Shown: positions 1 to 6,308, counted from the stretch's first letter. The stretch is 7,545 nt of DNA from Pseudomonadota bacterium (GCA_010024215.1 RGHK01000036.1:1-7545); one strand, 5' to 3'. Program-made: numbers and translations. The notes: generated from the letters alone by a model not told the origin.

Positions 1-15
1 TTAATAGGGAAATAT

Positions 16-807
16 ATGAATAATAAAATTAAAACTTTTATAGGTGTTCTCGCAATATCTTTAATAATTGGTTGTTCTCAAACAAGTAATGAAAATTCTG
101 CAGAAGAATCTGGGCCTATATATCAAGGACCTTTTTATAATGAGTTCTTAGCTTGCAGTCCAGGACCTGATTATTCAGATGAAAAAGCGCGTGAAATGCT
201 TGATGCTTGGAAAGAACTTGGCCATTCACCAGATTTATTATGGGCTGGAGTATATGCACCGAAGGGCGACAATAATGCTTTTGATAATGGATGGTGGGAG
301 CTTATGTGGTCATCAAAAGAAGCAGCTGATGCAGCTTGGTCACAAGGATCACAGGAATTTATTGATTGGGCTGAAAAATATGAGTCTGTAATCTCATGTG
401 ATGGAGAGGGAAGATTCCCATGGACTTTTTATTTACCAAGACCAGCAAATACTTTTGGAGAAGTTGAGGGTGATGATGGTTATTTTGCTTCTGAATTTTT
501 AGCTTGCACATTCAATGATGGAAAAAATAGCTCAGATATGAGAGCTGCTGTTGTTGAATTTAATACTTATCTTGATGGAATAGAAAGCGAGCCATATTTT
601 TATGGGGTTTACTATCCAGAATTTGAAGATAGTGGTGCAGACGTTCTTTGGGGTAACTGGCATTCTAATTTTGAAGCAAAAGAAGCTGGTAATGCTCATT
701 GGTTAGAAAATGGAAAAGAGATGCAAGCAAAATTTGATGAAGTAGTTACTTGTAACTCACCAGACATATATGACAGCTGGATGCTGTTAAATAATACTGA
801 AGAGTAG
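16..807 (+). CDS. Lipoprotein with two tandem copies of an about 100-residue domain, function unknown
   Basis: I do not recognise a named family. The N-terminus is a lipoprotein signal: basic start (MNNKIK), hydrophobic stretch to residue 18, then a lipobox ending IIGC with the acylated Cys20. Ser21 at +2 would favour outer-membrane sorting in a Gram-negative. Residues 22-38 look like a flexible tether. The rest is an internal duplication: copy A about 40-139, copy B about 156-257. Both copies start with [N/S]EFLAC (Cys47, Cys164), carry a GVY motif after a proline-containing loop (78-80, 197-199), have Trp-rich strands (GWWELMW; LWGNW), an Ala/Glu-rich helix ending in a Trp, and close with Cys (Cys128, Cys246). 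The first and last Cys of each copy could form a disulfide. The pattern suggests a repeated small alpha/beta domain. AGGGA-like SD (6-10) supports the ATG at 16. The gene stands alone and is convergent with the citrulline hydrolase. Confidence 0.85.
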   Translation: MNNKIKTFIGVLAISLIIGCSQTSNENSAEESGPIYQGPFYNEFLACSPGPDYSDEKAREMLDAWKELGHSPDLLWAGVYAPKGDNNAFDNGWWELMWSSKEAADAAWSQGSQEFIDWAEKYESVISCDGEGRFPWTFYLPRPANTFGEVEGDDGYFASEFLACTFNDGKNSSDMRAAVVEFNTYLDGIESEPYFYGVYYPEFEDSGADVLWGNWHSNFEAKEAGNAHWLENGKEMQAKFDEVVTCNSPDIYDSWMLLNNTEE

Positions 808-810
808 ACT

Positions 811-840
811 TTAAAAAATGCAGAGGCTTATGTCTCTGCA
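811..840 (-). terminator. Intrinsic terminator of the citrulline hydrolase gene, between two convergent genes
   Basis: TGCAGAG (819-825) pairs perfectly with CTCTGCA (834-840). The stem can be extended by a G-U and a C-G pair around a TTAT loop. Read on the minus strand, the hairpin begins two bases after the hydrolase stop codon and is followed by six T (813-818 on the plus strand are A), the classic intrinsic form. Read on the plus strand, the downstream sequence is only AATTAAAATAATT, so it would be a weaker stop for the lipoprotein transcript. Confidence 0.8.
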
Positions 841-842
841 AA

Positions 843-1742
843 TTAAAATAATTCGTTCAACATACATCTTGCAGATCCGCCGCCATACTTTTCAATGGTG
901 GTAAGGTCTGCATGTATTATGTCTTTATAATATTTTGATAAAGCAGTCTTTTGATTTTCCGAAAGCGCATTGAAAGCTCTTGAGGACATAATAATGAAAT
1001 ATTCATTTGCATTATTTCTTGCCTCAAGACTATTTCCGCAAAAATCTAATATTTGTGATTTTTCTATTTCAAAAACATCATGAAATTGTGATACCTTTTC
1101 TTTTACTAGATCTCTATATTCTGGAAGTATCACATCAAAACATATACCTATTACTTTTTGACCGACATACATAAATACATCAGTATGGTATATAGATGAT
1201 CCTTTGTGGCTTTCTGTTTCAAATAGAACAAGTTCATAGTCATTATCTTTGCACCATTTTTTTGTTAGCTCAGGATTAGTTCGAGAAGAGGATGCAGCAT
1301 AAACAATTCTATTTACCCTATCAAAAACCATGCTACTTGTTGCCTCAAGGAACATTTCTTTTTCTTCGTACTCAGTGAGATCACCTTTTAACTGATAGTC
1401 TTTTGATAAAAAATTAATCATTTCAGGGGTTTTCTCTAACCTTCTATTTTCAGCATTCATGCTGAACAATTGAAATGTTTTGTCGTCAAAGGTAATAAAC
1501 CAATTTGGAAAAATATGATCAGGGCATTTATCTGATCCAATCATACTCGTTACAGCAATTCCATGTTTTTCAATTTGATTTTTTAAATTATTGAACTCCT
1601 TTAAAGCATTGTCTTTGATAGCATCAATATCTTCATTTTCCTTATGTGATACTTGATAATGATTTGAGTCGGCTGTTTGCTTATTAGAGTAAAAAACTTT
1701 TGGTTCAATCATAAATAAATGACTAGATGATTGATAGCTCAT
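843..1742 (-). CDS. ctlX: Citrulline hydrolase, CtlX-like (amidinotransferase/arginine-deiminase superfamily)
   Basis: The 299-residue protein belongs to the guanidino-group-modifying superfamily, in the bacterial branch called citrulline utilization hydrolase CtlX, proposed to split citrulline to ornithine, CO2 and ammonia. Family landmarks seen: PDHIFPNW (74-81, Asp75), SMNAENRR (94-101), FLEATSSMVFDRVNR (131-145, Glu133), SSRTNPEL (152-159), IYHTDVFM (184-191, catalytic His186), CGNSLEARN (235-243) and the C-terminal GGGSARCM (287-294, nucleophile Cys293). Length is close to the family's usual 300-310. No signal peptide, so it acts in the cytoplasm. A strong SD (AGGGGAA, plus-strand 1747-1753) fixes the start. 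It is divergent from the ornithine aminotransferase gene, whose product would consume the ornithine made, which supports the citrulline assignment over dimethylarginine hydrolysis. The FPNNW motif I expect in this family is shortened here to FPNW. Family: sure; exact substrate: likely, inferred from neighbour and motifs. Confidence 0.8.
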   Translation of the reverse strand: MSYQSSSHLFMIEPKVFYSNKQTADSNHYQVSHKENEDIDAIKDNALKEFNNLKNQIEKHGIAVTSMIGSDKCPDHIFPNWFITFDDKTFQLFSMNAENRRLEKTPEMINFLSKDYQLKGDLTEYEEKEMFLEATSSMVFDRVNRIVYAASSSRTNPELTKKWCKDNDYELVLFETESHKGSSIYHTDVFMYVGQKVIGICFDVILPEYRDLVKEKVSQFHDVFEIEKSQILDFCGNSLEARNNANEYFIIMSSRAFNALSENQKTALSKYYKDIIHADLTTIEKYGGGSARCMLNELF

Positions 1743-1787
1743 GAAATTCCCCTGTATGTAATATTTTAATGCGAGTAGAATACACCT
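1743..1787. promoter_or_regulatory. Divergent promoter region between ctlX and rocD
   Basis: Only 45 bp separate the two start codons, so both promoters must overlap or lie partly inside the opposite gene. For rocD the best -10 candidate is TAGAAT (1776-1781), which ends 6 bases before the ATG and would place the transcript start at or next to it. A second AT-rich option is TATTTT (1762-1767). No good -35 is visible. On the minus strand TAAAAT-like sequence around 1764-1769 could serve ctlX. The proximity implies coordinated or mutually exclusive expression. These hexamers are read by eye and are weak. Confidence 0.35.
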
Positions 1788-3035
1788 ATGGTAAAAAATT
1801 TACAAAAAAGTTTGATTGAAAAAGAAACTTTGTATGGAGCGAATAATTATTCACCACTTCCCTTAGTTTTGAATAAGGGACAGGGTGTTTATTTATGGGA
1901 TGTTGATGGAAATAAGTATTTAGATATGATGTCAGCATATTCTGCTGTTAGTCACGGTCACTCCCATCCTGAATTAATTAATGTTTTAGTTGAACAATCA
2001 AAGAAATTAGCAATAACCTCTAGAGCTTTTTATACCGAGCCTTTTGGTGAATATATTGAAAAATTATCAACATTAAGTGGCTTTTCTAATATTTTGCCTA
2101 TGAATACCGGAGCAGAAGCAGTAGAGACGGCTATCAAGGCAGCAAGAAGATGGGGTTATTTTACAAAAGGAATTGAACAAAACAAGGCAGAAATTATTGT
2201 TGCAAATGGCAATTTTCATGGGAGAACTACTACCATTGTTGGTTTCTCATCTGAAGACGATTACAAAAGAGGTTTTGGACCTTTTAGTCCTGGGTTTGTT
2301 GAGGCAGATTATTGTAGCTCATCGTGTGATTGTGCCAATGTATGTGAAAAATCAATTGATTCAATTAGTAAATTAATTAATAAAAATACCTGTGCAGTTC
2401 TTGTTGAACCTATTCAAGGTGAGGGAGGAATCATTACACCAAGAGATGGATGGCTAAAACAATTAAGACAATTATGTGATGAAAAAAATATACTCCTAAT
2501 TCTTGATGAAATTCAGTCTGGCTTAGGGAGGACGGGAAAGTTATTTGCCTTTCAGCATGAAGATATAGTTCCAGACGGTTTAATTTTAGGAAAAGCACTG
2601 GGAGGCGGTCTTTTGCCAGTATCAGCATTTTTAAGTAATGAGGAAGTGATGTCACATTTTAATCCAGGTTCGCATGGCTCAACATTTGGTGGAAACCCGC
2701 TTGCTGCTAAAGTCGCTTCAAAAGCTTTGGACTTATTATTCGATGATAGTTTAATAGAGAATAGTAGAGAAATGGGCTCATATCTTGCAAATGAGCTTCG
2801 ATCAATGGAATGTAAAATTATAAAAGAAGTCAGAGGCAAAGGCTTATGGATTGGAGTAGAAATTGAACAAAATATTTCAGCAAAAAAAATATGTTTGTCT
2901 TTAATGGAAGAGGGTATTCTTGCAAAAGAAACACATGAAACTGTCATTAGGTTCGCTCCACCCCTCATAATCACTAAAGAAGAAATAGATTGGGCAATAG
3001 CTAGGATAAAAAAAGTATTTAATAGCTATACTTAA
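1788..3035 (+). CDS. rocD: Ornithine aminotransferase (ornithine--oxo-acid transaminase)
   Basis: The 415-residue protein is a class III PLP aminotransferase. It moves the delta-amino group of ornithine to 2-oxoglutarate, giving glutamate 5-semialdehyde and glutamate. Motifs in order: YLWDVDGNKYLDMMSAYSAV (35-54), SHGHSHPEL (55-63), TSRAFYT (77-83, typical of ornithine aminotransferases), NTGAEAVETAIK (106-117, PLP phosphate binding), NFHGRT (142-147), VEPIQGEGG (206-214), LDEIQSGLGRTG (239-250, Asp240 to the PLP ring nitrogen), LGKALGGG (267-274, Lys269 as Schiff-base lysine), GSHGSTFGGNP (294-304) and VIRFAPPL (386-393). No signal peptide; cytoplasmic. An extra loop at about 174-187 has four cysteines (176, 180, 182, 186), which I do not know from RocD of Bacillus or human OAT. 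No Shine-Dalgarno precedes the ATG. It is divergent from ctlX and leads an apparent operon with two small genes. Acetylornithine aminotransferase is the alternative, less likely given TSRAFYT and the neighbour. Confidence 0.92.
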   Translation: MVKNLQKSLIEKETLYGANNYSPLPLVLNKGQGVYLWDVDGNKYLDMMSAYSAVSHGHSHPELINVLVEQSKKLAITSRAFYTEPFGEYIEKLSTLSGFSNILPMNTGAEAVETAIKAARRWGYFTKGIEQNKAEIIVANGNFHGRTTTIVGFSSEDDYKRGFGPFSPGFVEADYCSSSCDCANVCEKSIDSISKLINKNTCAVLVEPIQGEGGIITPRDGWLKQLRQLCDEKNILLILDEIQSGLGRTGKLFAFQHEDIVPDGLILGKALGGGLLPVSAFLSNEEVMSHFNPGSHGSTFGGNPLAAKVASKALDLLFDDSLIENSREMGSYLANELRSMECKIIKEVRGKGLWIGVEIEQNISAKKICLSLMEEGILAKETHETVIRFAPPLIITKEEIDWAIARIKKVFNSYT

Positions 3036-3039
3036 AATT

Positions 3040-3498
3040 ATGAAATACCCATTTAAAACAAAAGAAGAGAAAATAGAGAAATATTTATTTGAATTGAAAG
3101 AAGTATGCATTATTGAACATGAAGATAATTGGTTTAAAGAAAAATCTCATACCAAACTTTACCCCAATCTTGATGAGGCAAAATCAAAGGTAGCGAAACC
3201 TTATTATTGGATTCTTAATGCTATTGATAATTATGAAAATGATGATTGCGAGGACAAAGAGTTAGCACTAGCAGAATTAGCTATATTAGTATTTAAATCA
3301 AACTACTATTCTCAAAAACTTACATCTGAGAAAGAAAACATTGAGGCTAAGAAAGATCTTGTTAATTTTATGTCTAATTGTGATTTATCAATTGAATTTA
3401 TTGCAGGTCAAATAGCATCAAAAGATGTGCCTAAATATGCAAGAATAGAAATGGATTCAAAAGATGTTGTTAAATTAATCTCATCTTGGATTAATTAA
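3040..3498 (+). CDS. Hypothetical 152-residue cytoplasmic protein in the rocD operon
   Basis: I do not recognise this protein. It starts 4 bp after the rocD stop codon and ends 2 bp before the alkyltransferase gene, so translational coupling in one transcript is likely. There is no signal peptide or membrane segment. It is highly charged (Lys, Glu and Asp rich) and looks mainly helical: a basic/acidic N-terminal helix (5-24), a loop with EHEDNWF (26-32), a YPNLDEAKSKVAKPYYWILNA stretch (41-61) and an amphipathic helix around 73-88 (KELALAELAILVFKSN). The C-terminal part ends with KDVVKLISSWIN. Four cysteines or fewer, no paired metal motif. No SD is visible upstream of the ATG; no closer in-frame start improves on it. 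Its reading frame fills the gap exactly between two real genes and has normal codon use, which is why I call it real. Confidence 0.75.
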   Translation: MKYPFKTKEEKIEKYLFELKEVCIIEHEDNWFKEKSHTKLYPNLDEAKSKVAKPYYWILNAIDNYENDDCEDKELALAELAILVFKSNYYSQKLTSEKENIEAKKDLVNFMSNCDLSIEFIAGQIASKDVPKYARIEMDSKDVVKLISSWIN

Positions 3499-3500
3499 AA

Positions 3501-3785
3501 ATGGCTACTGAGTTTCAAAAAAAAGTTTGGTCTGAGATTGATAAGATACCTTATGGCTCAACAATGACTTATAAAGAGATTGCTATAAAAATTGGGAAGC
3601 CTAATGCATCTAGGGCAGTTGCAAATGCTTGCGGTAAAAATCCTATACCAATTCAAAGACCCTGTCACAGAGTTATATGTTCAGATGGTAGTATTGGTGG
3701 TTACAGCGCCCCTGGAGGCGCTGCGATGAAAAGAAAACTTTTAGAGAAAGAAAAAGTTAGTCTTAGTCTGTCAAAGCCTTATTAA
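3501..3785 (+). CDS. Minimal O6-alkylguanine-DNA alkyltransferase (MGMT/Ogt catalytic domain only)
   Basis: The 94-residue protein is the C-terminal catalytic domain of methylated-DNA--protein-cysteine methyltransferase with no N-terminal domain (Ogt and MGMT are roughly 170-210 residues). Visible elements: FQKKVWSEIDKIPYGSTMTYKEIA (5-28, helix-turn-helix entry with Tyr24), ASRAVANACGKNP (36-48, containing the Arg38 finger and the Asn hinge), PCHRVI (54-59, acceptor Cys55 intact with His56), GGYSAPGG (66-73) and MKRKLLEKE (76-84, Glu84 of the Cys-His-Glu network). The intact PCHR separates it from alkyltransferase-like proteins, which have Trp in place of the Cys. It probably repairs O6-alkylguanine by suicidal alkyl transfer, or at least flips such bases for other repair. 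Third gene of the rocD cluster, only 2 bp after the previous stop; a weak GGA lies about 10 bases before the ATG. Its last 23 bp overlap the end of the opposing metalloprotease gene. Confidence 0.88.
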   Translation: MATEFQKKVWSEIDKIPYGSTMTYKEIAIKIGKPNASRAVANACGKNPIPIQRPCHRVICSDGSIGGYSAPGGAAMKRKLLEKEKVSLSLSKPY

Positions 3786-6231
3786 CTTTCCAGTTTATAA
3801 ATTTAAGATGGTTTTTATATGAATCATCTCCATATGGTCTGCTAGAAAATTTTTCAATTTCATTTAATGATGAGTAGATAGCAGATTTGGAAATCTCATC
3901 ATAGGAATCATCTGCCAATGCATCAATTAAGCCATCTGTATATTTTGATTGAAGATTCATTTTAAAAGTATTTACTTCTTCTCTTTGAACGAAGATAGCA
4001 TTAAATAAATCATCTAAAACTTCTTGTGGCATATAGGTATTTCCATACTGCGCACTATCTACCAATCTCTGCATAACCCTTGGATGAAGAATATGAGCTA
4101 AGACGCTTCCTTGCATTCCTAATACAAGATCATGAAGCTGCGGATCTTCATTGCCTCTGCTTGGGCTGTAGGCAGCTCTTTTTTCACTTTGTAAATATTT
4201 AAGTATTTCAGGATCAAAAGTAAAAGCATTATTTGATAAAAGTTTAGTGCTTATCAAATTCATGGCATTCTTTTGATCATCATATGCAACAGCTTCAAAT
4301 GGTGTAATGCCTTCTTGGCCATTAACCACTCTATTTGAATAGACCCCACCAATTAATCTTGAAACACCTTCCATAAACCTACCTTTTTCTCTGGTTAGAC
4401 TAAAGAAAGTAGATCTAAATTCTGTTGATGTCTCACCCTCTGTCAGATAAATAGATGGAAGTTCTTTAATTTTAGAATTTATCACATCTATTCTTTCTGA
4501 TGTATATTTAACCGGGTCACCAGAAAGATCATATCTTTTTGCCCTGGGGTCTATATTGGACCCGGGAGAGCCCATAGCATCTCCATCTGTACCATAGATA
4601 AGTTCTGGTAATACGGATTGAGATAAAATTTCCTCTCTTTCAGAGTCACTTAAATTTGGTGTATATCCAAATTTAATTGCCCATCTATCATATAAACCTG
4701 GTGCATGTGGAAAATAGTTACCTTGTTCTTTTCCTTCAGGAGCAATATTGATTGGATCATAGTCCATTACAGAACCTATATGGCTTTTGCCAGTGATAGA
4801 TGTATCATGAATTTCATCAGCGTCATAAATCCATGAAGATTTAAAGTTATGTCTTAGACCAAGCGTATGACCAACTTCATGCATTGTTAGAGAAACAATC
4901 CATTGCTCTAATGGATCTTTATCTTCTGAGTAACCCCAAAGTTTTCTGTATGTATATCCTCTTTTAATTGCATTAAATTCTTGCACAATATCAGCGGCAA
5001 TAATTTCTCCAGTTCTGGGGTTTGCAATACTTGGGCCATAACCAGCATATCTTGGGCTTGGTGTTGATGCCCATCTAACAACATTATACTGAACATCACC
5101 AGCATCCCATTCAGCATCGTCTGGTTGAATTTTTGCAACAACTGCGTTTTTAAAACCAGCTTCTTCAAATGCTGCATTCCATCCTTCAATACCCTTAACT
5201 ACAAATGGTCTTATTTCTTCTGGTGTTGAGTTCTCAACCCAAAAAACTATTGGTTCTACCGGTTCAGATAATTCGGCATCAGGGTTTTTCTTAACAAGCC
5301 TCCATCTGTTCATGAGATCTCTTGCTGGATAGGTGTCATAAGTTGATAAATCAGTAACTTTTTGTGAAAAGTAACCAATTCTTTGATCGGCTACTCTTGG
5401 CTCAAATTTATCATCTGGCATTTCAACAAATAAATGTCTTGCAGAGATGAATGTATATCTTTTATCAGCAACGGCATCAACTGAAGCAGATGGTTTTGGT
5501 TTAGCATTAAAAAATCCATAATTAATTTCAACGGCAGTATTTTTTGGATAATTTCTTATATCAGCAATGTATGTTTTCTCTTTATCAAGTTTACCTAGGT
5601 CTAAGTCATAATATTCTGCATACTCCCTTGGAATATTAGGAGTGACACTTGTAAGGATTTCGCTCAGAAATAATTTATCAGCACTAATTAAAAATCTATC
5701 TTCTTCCTTAACCTCTACTTTAAATCTTCCCATAAATGCCTCAATGATATTTGTAAGTTTTGATTGAGTAATTTTATTGGGCGCATCATAGGTAAATTTT
5801 GTATTGATCTTATATAAACCAATATCGTCTTTAAACATTCTAAATTCTAGTATGTAACCTTCACCAAGAGACCCGCCACTTGCTCCAACAGCTTGAGGAC
5901 CATTTAAAATATATGTGAAATATATGAACTCTTTGTTAAGCTTATTTTTTTCTATGATCAAATAATATTTATCTTTTTCAGTTTCATGAAGTATGTTCAT
6001 GAAACCTTCTAATTTCTCATACTCGCCATCTTCAATGAACTCTTCTATGGTTTCATATTCTTTTTTTCCATTTTTCTTATCTTTTTTTGCTTCTGCAGTT
6101 TGTTCTGGCTTTTCTTTTTCTACTGTAGGCGCATCTTCATCAGCATGAAAATTTAATGAAGTTACAATTAACATGAATGCAAAAGTAGCTTGTAAATATT
6201 TTTTTGATTTTTCCATGATATATTTTTCCAT
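3763..6231 (-). CDS. Secreted zinc-dependent metalloprotease, metzincin type (DUF5118/DUF5117/DUF4953 architecture)
   Basis: The 822-residue protein has an N-terminal signal peptide (basic KSKK, hydrophobic ATFAFMLIVTSL, likely cleavage after FHA at residue 30) and then a Lys/Glu-rich linker (31-75). Residues about 75-330 match in style the DUF5118/DUF5117 region that precedes this protease family's catalytic part (for example GGSLGEGYILEF at 119-130). The catalytic domain carries HEVGHTLGLRH (451-461), the HExxHxxGxxH zinc motif with His451, Glu452, His455 and His461. A Met-turn follows at SVMDYDP (487-493, Met489). Upstream, YNVVRWASTPSPRYAGYGP (382-400) and NPRTGEI (404-410) are typical of the family. 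It should act in the periplasm or outside the cell; substrate unknown. Two in-frame starts compete: 6231 and 6216 (Met6). The GGAA inside the first codons could act as SD for Met6, which also gives the more typical signal peptide. Divergent from the dehydrogenase; no terminator seen at its end. Confidence 0.88.
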   Translation of the reverse strand: MEKYIMEKSKKYLQATFAFMLIVTSLNFHADEDAPTVEKEKPEQTAEAKKDKKNGKKEYETIEEFIEDGEYEKLEGFMNILHETEKDKYYLIIEKNKLNKEFIYFTYILNGPQAVGASGGSLGEGYILEFRMFKDDIGLYKINTKFTYDAPNKITQSKLTNIIEAFMGRFKVEVKEEDRFLISADKLFLSEILTSVTPNIPREYAEYYDLDLGKLDKEKTYIADIRNYPKNTAVEINYGFFNAKPKPSASVDAVADKRYTFISARHLFVEMPDDKFEPRVADQRIGYFSQKVTDLSTYDTYPARDLMNRWRLVKKNPDAELSEPVEPIVFWVENSTPEEIRPFVVKGIEGWNAAFEEAGFKNAVVAKIQPDDAEWDAGDVQYNVVRWASTPSPRYAGYGPSIANPRTGEIIAADIVQEFNAIKRGYTYRKLWGYSEDKDPLEQWIVSLTMHEVGHTLGLRHNFKSSWIYDADEIHDTSITGKSHIGSVMDYDPINIAPEGKEQGNYFPHAPGLYDRWAIKFGYTPNLSDSEREEILSQSVLPELIYGTDGDAMGSPGSNIDPRAKRYDLSGDPVKYTSERIDVINSKIKELPSIYLTEGETSTEFRSTFFSLTREKGRFMEGVSRLIGGVYSNRVVNGQEGITPFEAVAYDDQKNAMNLISTKLLSNNAFTFDPEILKYLQSEKRAAYSPSRGNEDPQLHDLVLGMQGSVLAHILHPRVMQRLVDSAQYGNTYMPQEVLDDLFNAIFVQREEVNTFKMNLQSKYTDGLIDALADDSYDEISKSAIYSSLNEIEKFSSRPYGDDSYKNHLKFINWKVNKALTD

Positions 6232-6308
6232 ATTGTTATTTTCTTATTTTTATAATTTGTAGCAGAACATTCTATCTTAGAAATATATATACTGATAGTA
6301 TATAAATC
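6232..6308. promoter_or_regulatory. Divergent promoter region between metalloprotease and dehydrogenase genes
   Basis: These 77 bp contain both 5' ends. Toward the dehydrogenase, TGATAGTAT (6293-6301) reads as an extended -10 (TGn plus TAGTAT) ending 7 bases before the ATG, so the transcript may start at or just before the start codon. Toward the metalloprotease, minus-strand TAGAAT (plus-strand 6269-6274) and TATAAA (plus-strand 6249-6254) are possible -10 boxes. No convincing -35 for either. AT-rich composition makes chance matches easy, so confidence in any single box is low. Confidence 0.4.
6286..6304. repeat. Perfect 8+8 bp inverted repeat, possible operator
   Basis: TATATACT (6286-6293) and AGTATATA (6297-6304) are exact reverse complements separated by three bases (GAT). 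The dyad lies 5 bp before the dehydrogenase ATG, covers the proposed -10, and sits inside a divergent intergenic region. That is where a dimeric repressor would act on the dehydrogenase and perhaps on the metalloprotease. AT-only bases make up most of each arm apart from one C/G pair, so a chance palindrome is possible. Confidence 0.45.

Noticed and set aside
1..15. TAA/TAG triplets at 2-7 as the stop of an upstream gene
   Set aside because: Too little sequence is available to support a coding frame ending there.
2552..2974. 140-codon open frame on the minus strand
   Set aside because: It lies wholly inside rocD, which has full motif support, and its product is low in recognisable features. 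It is a shadow frame.
3491..3498. TTAATTAA at the end of the 152-residue gene as a repeat of the element at 7106-7113
   Set aside because: An eight-base AT palindrome formed by Ile-Asn codons and a stop is common in such AT-rich sequence and needs no special explanation.
3704..3723. GC-rich hairpin CAGCGCC/GGCGCTG (7 bp stem, 6 base loop) near the end of the alkyltransferase gene, also about 40 bp downstream of the metalloprotease stop
   Set aside because: It has no T-run on either strand and falls in codons for the conserved GGYSAPGG...MKRKLL region, so coding constraint explains it better than a terminator.
4908..5189. 93-codon open frame on the minus strand in another frame of the metalloprotease gene
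   Set aside because: It overlaps the conserved catalytic region of the protease, and its product shows no motif.
6264..6273. AGAA-CA-TTCT short palindrome as an operator
   Set aside because: Arms of four bases in AT-rich DNA are expected by chance.
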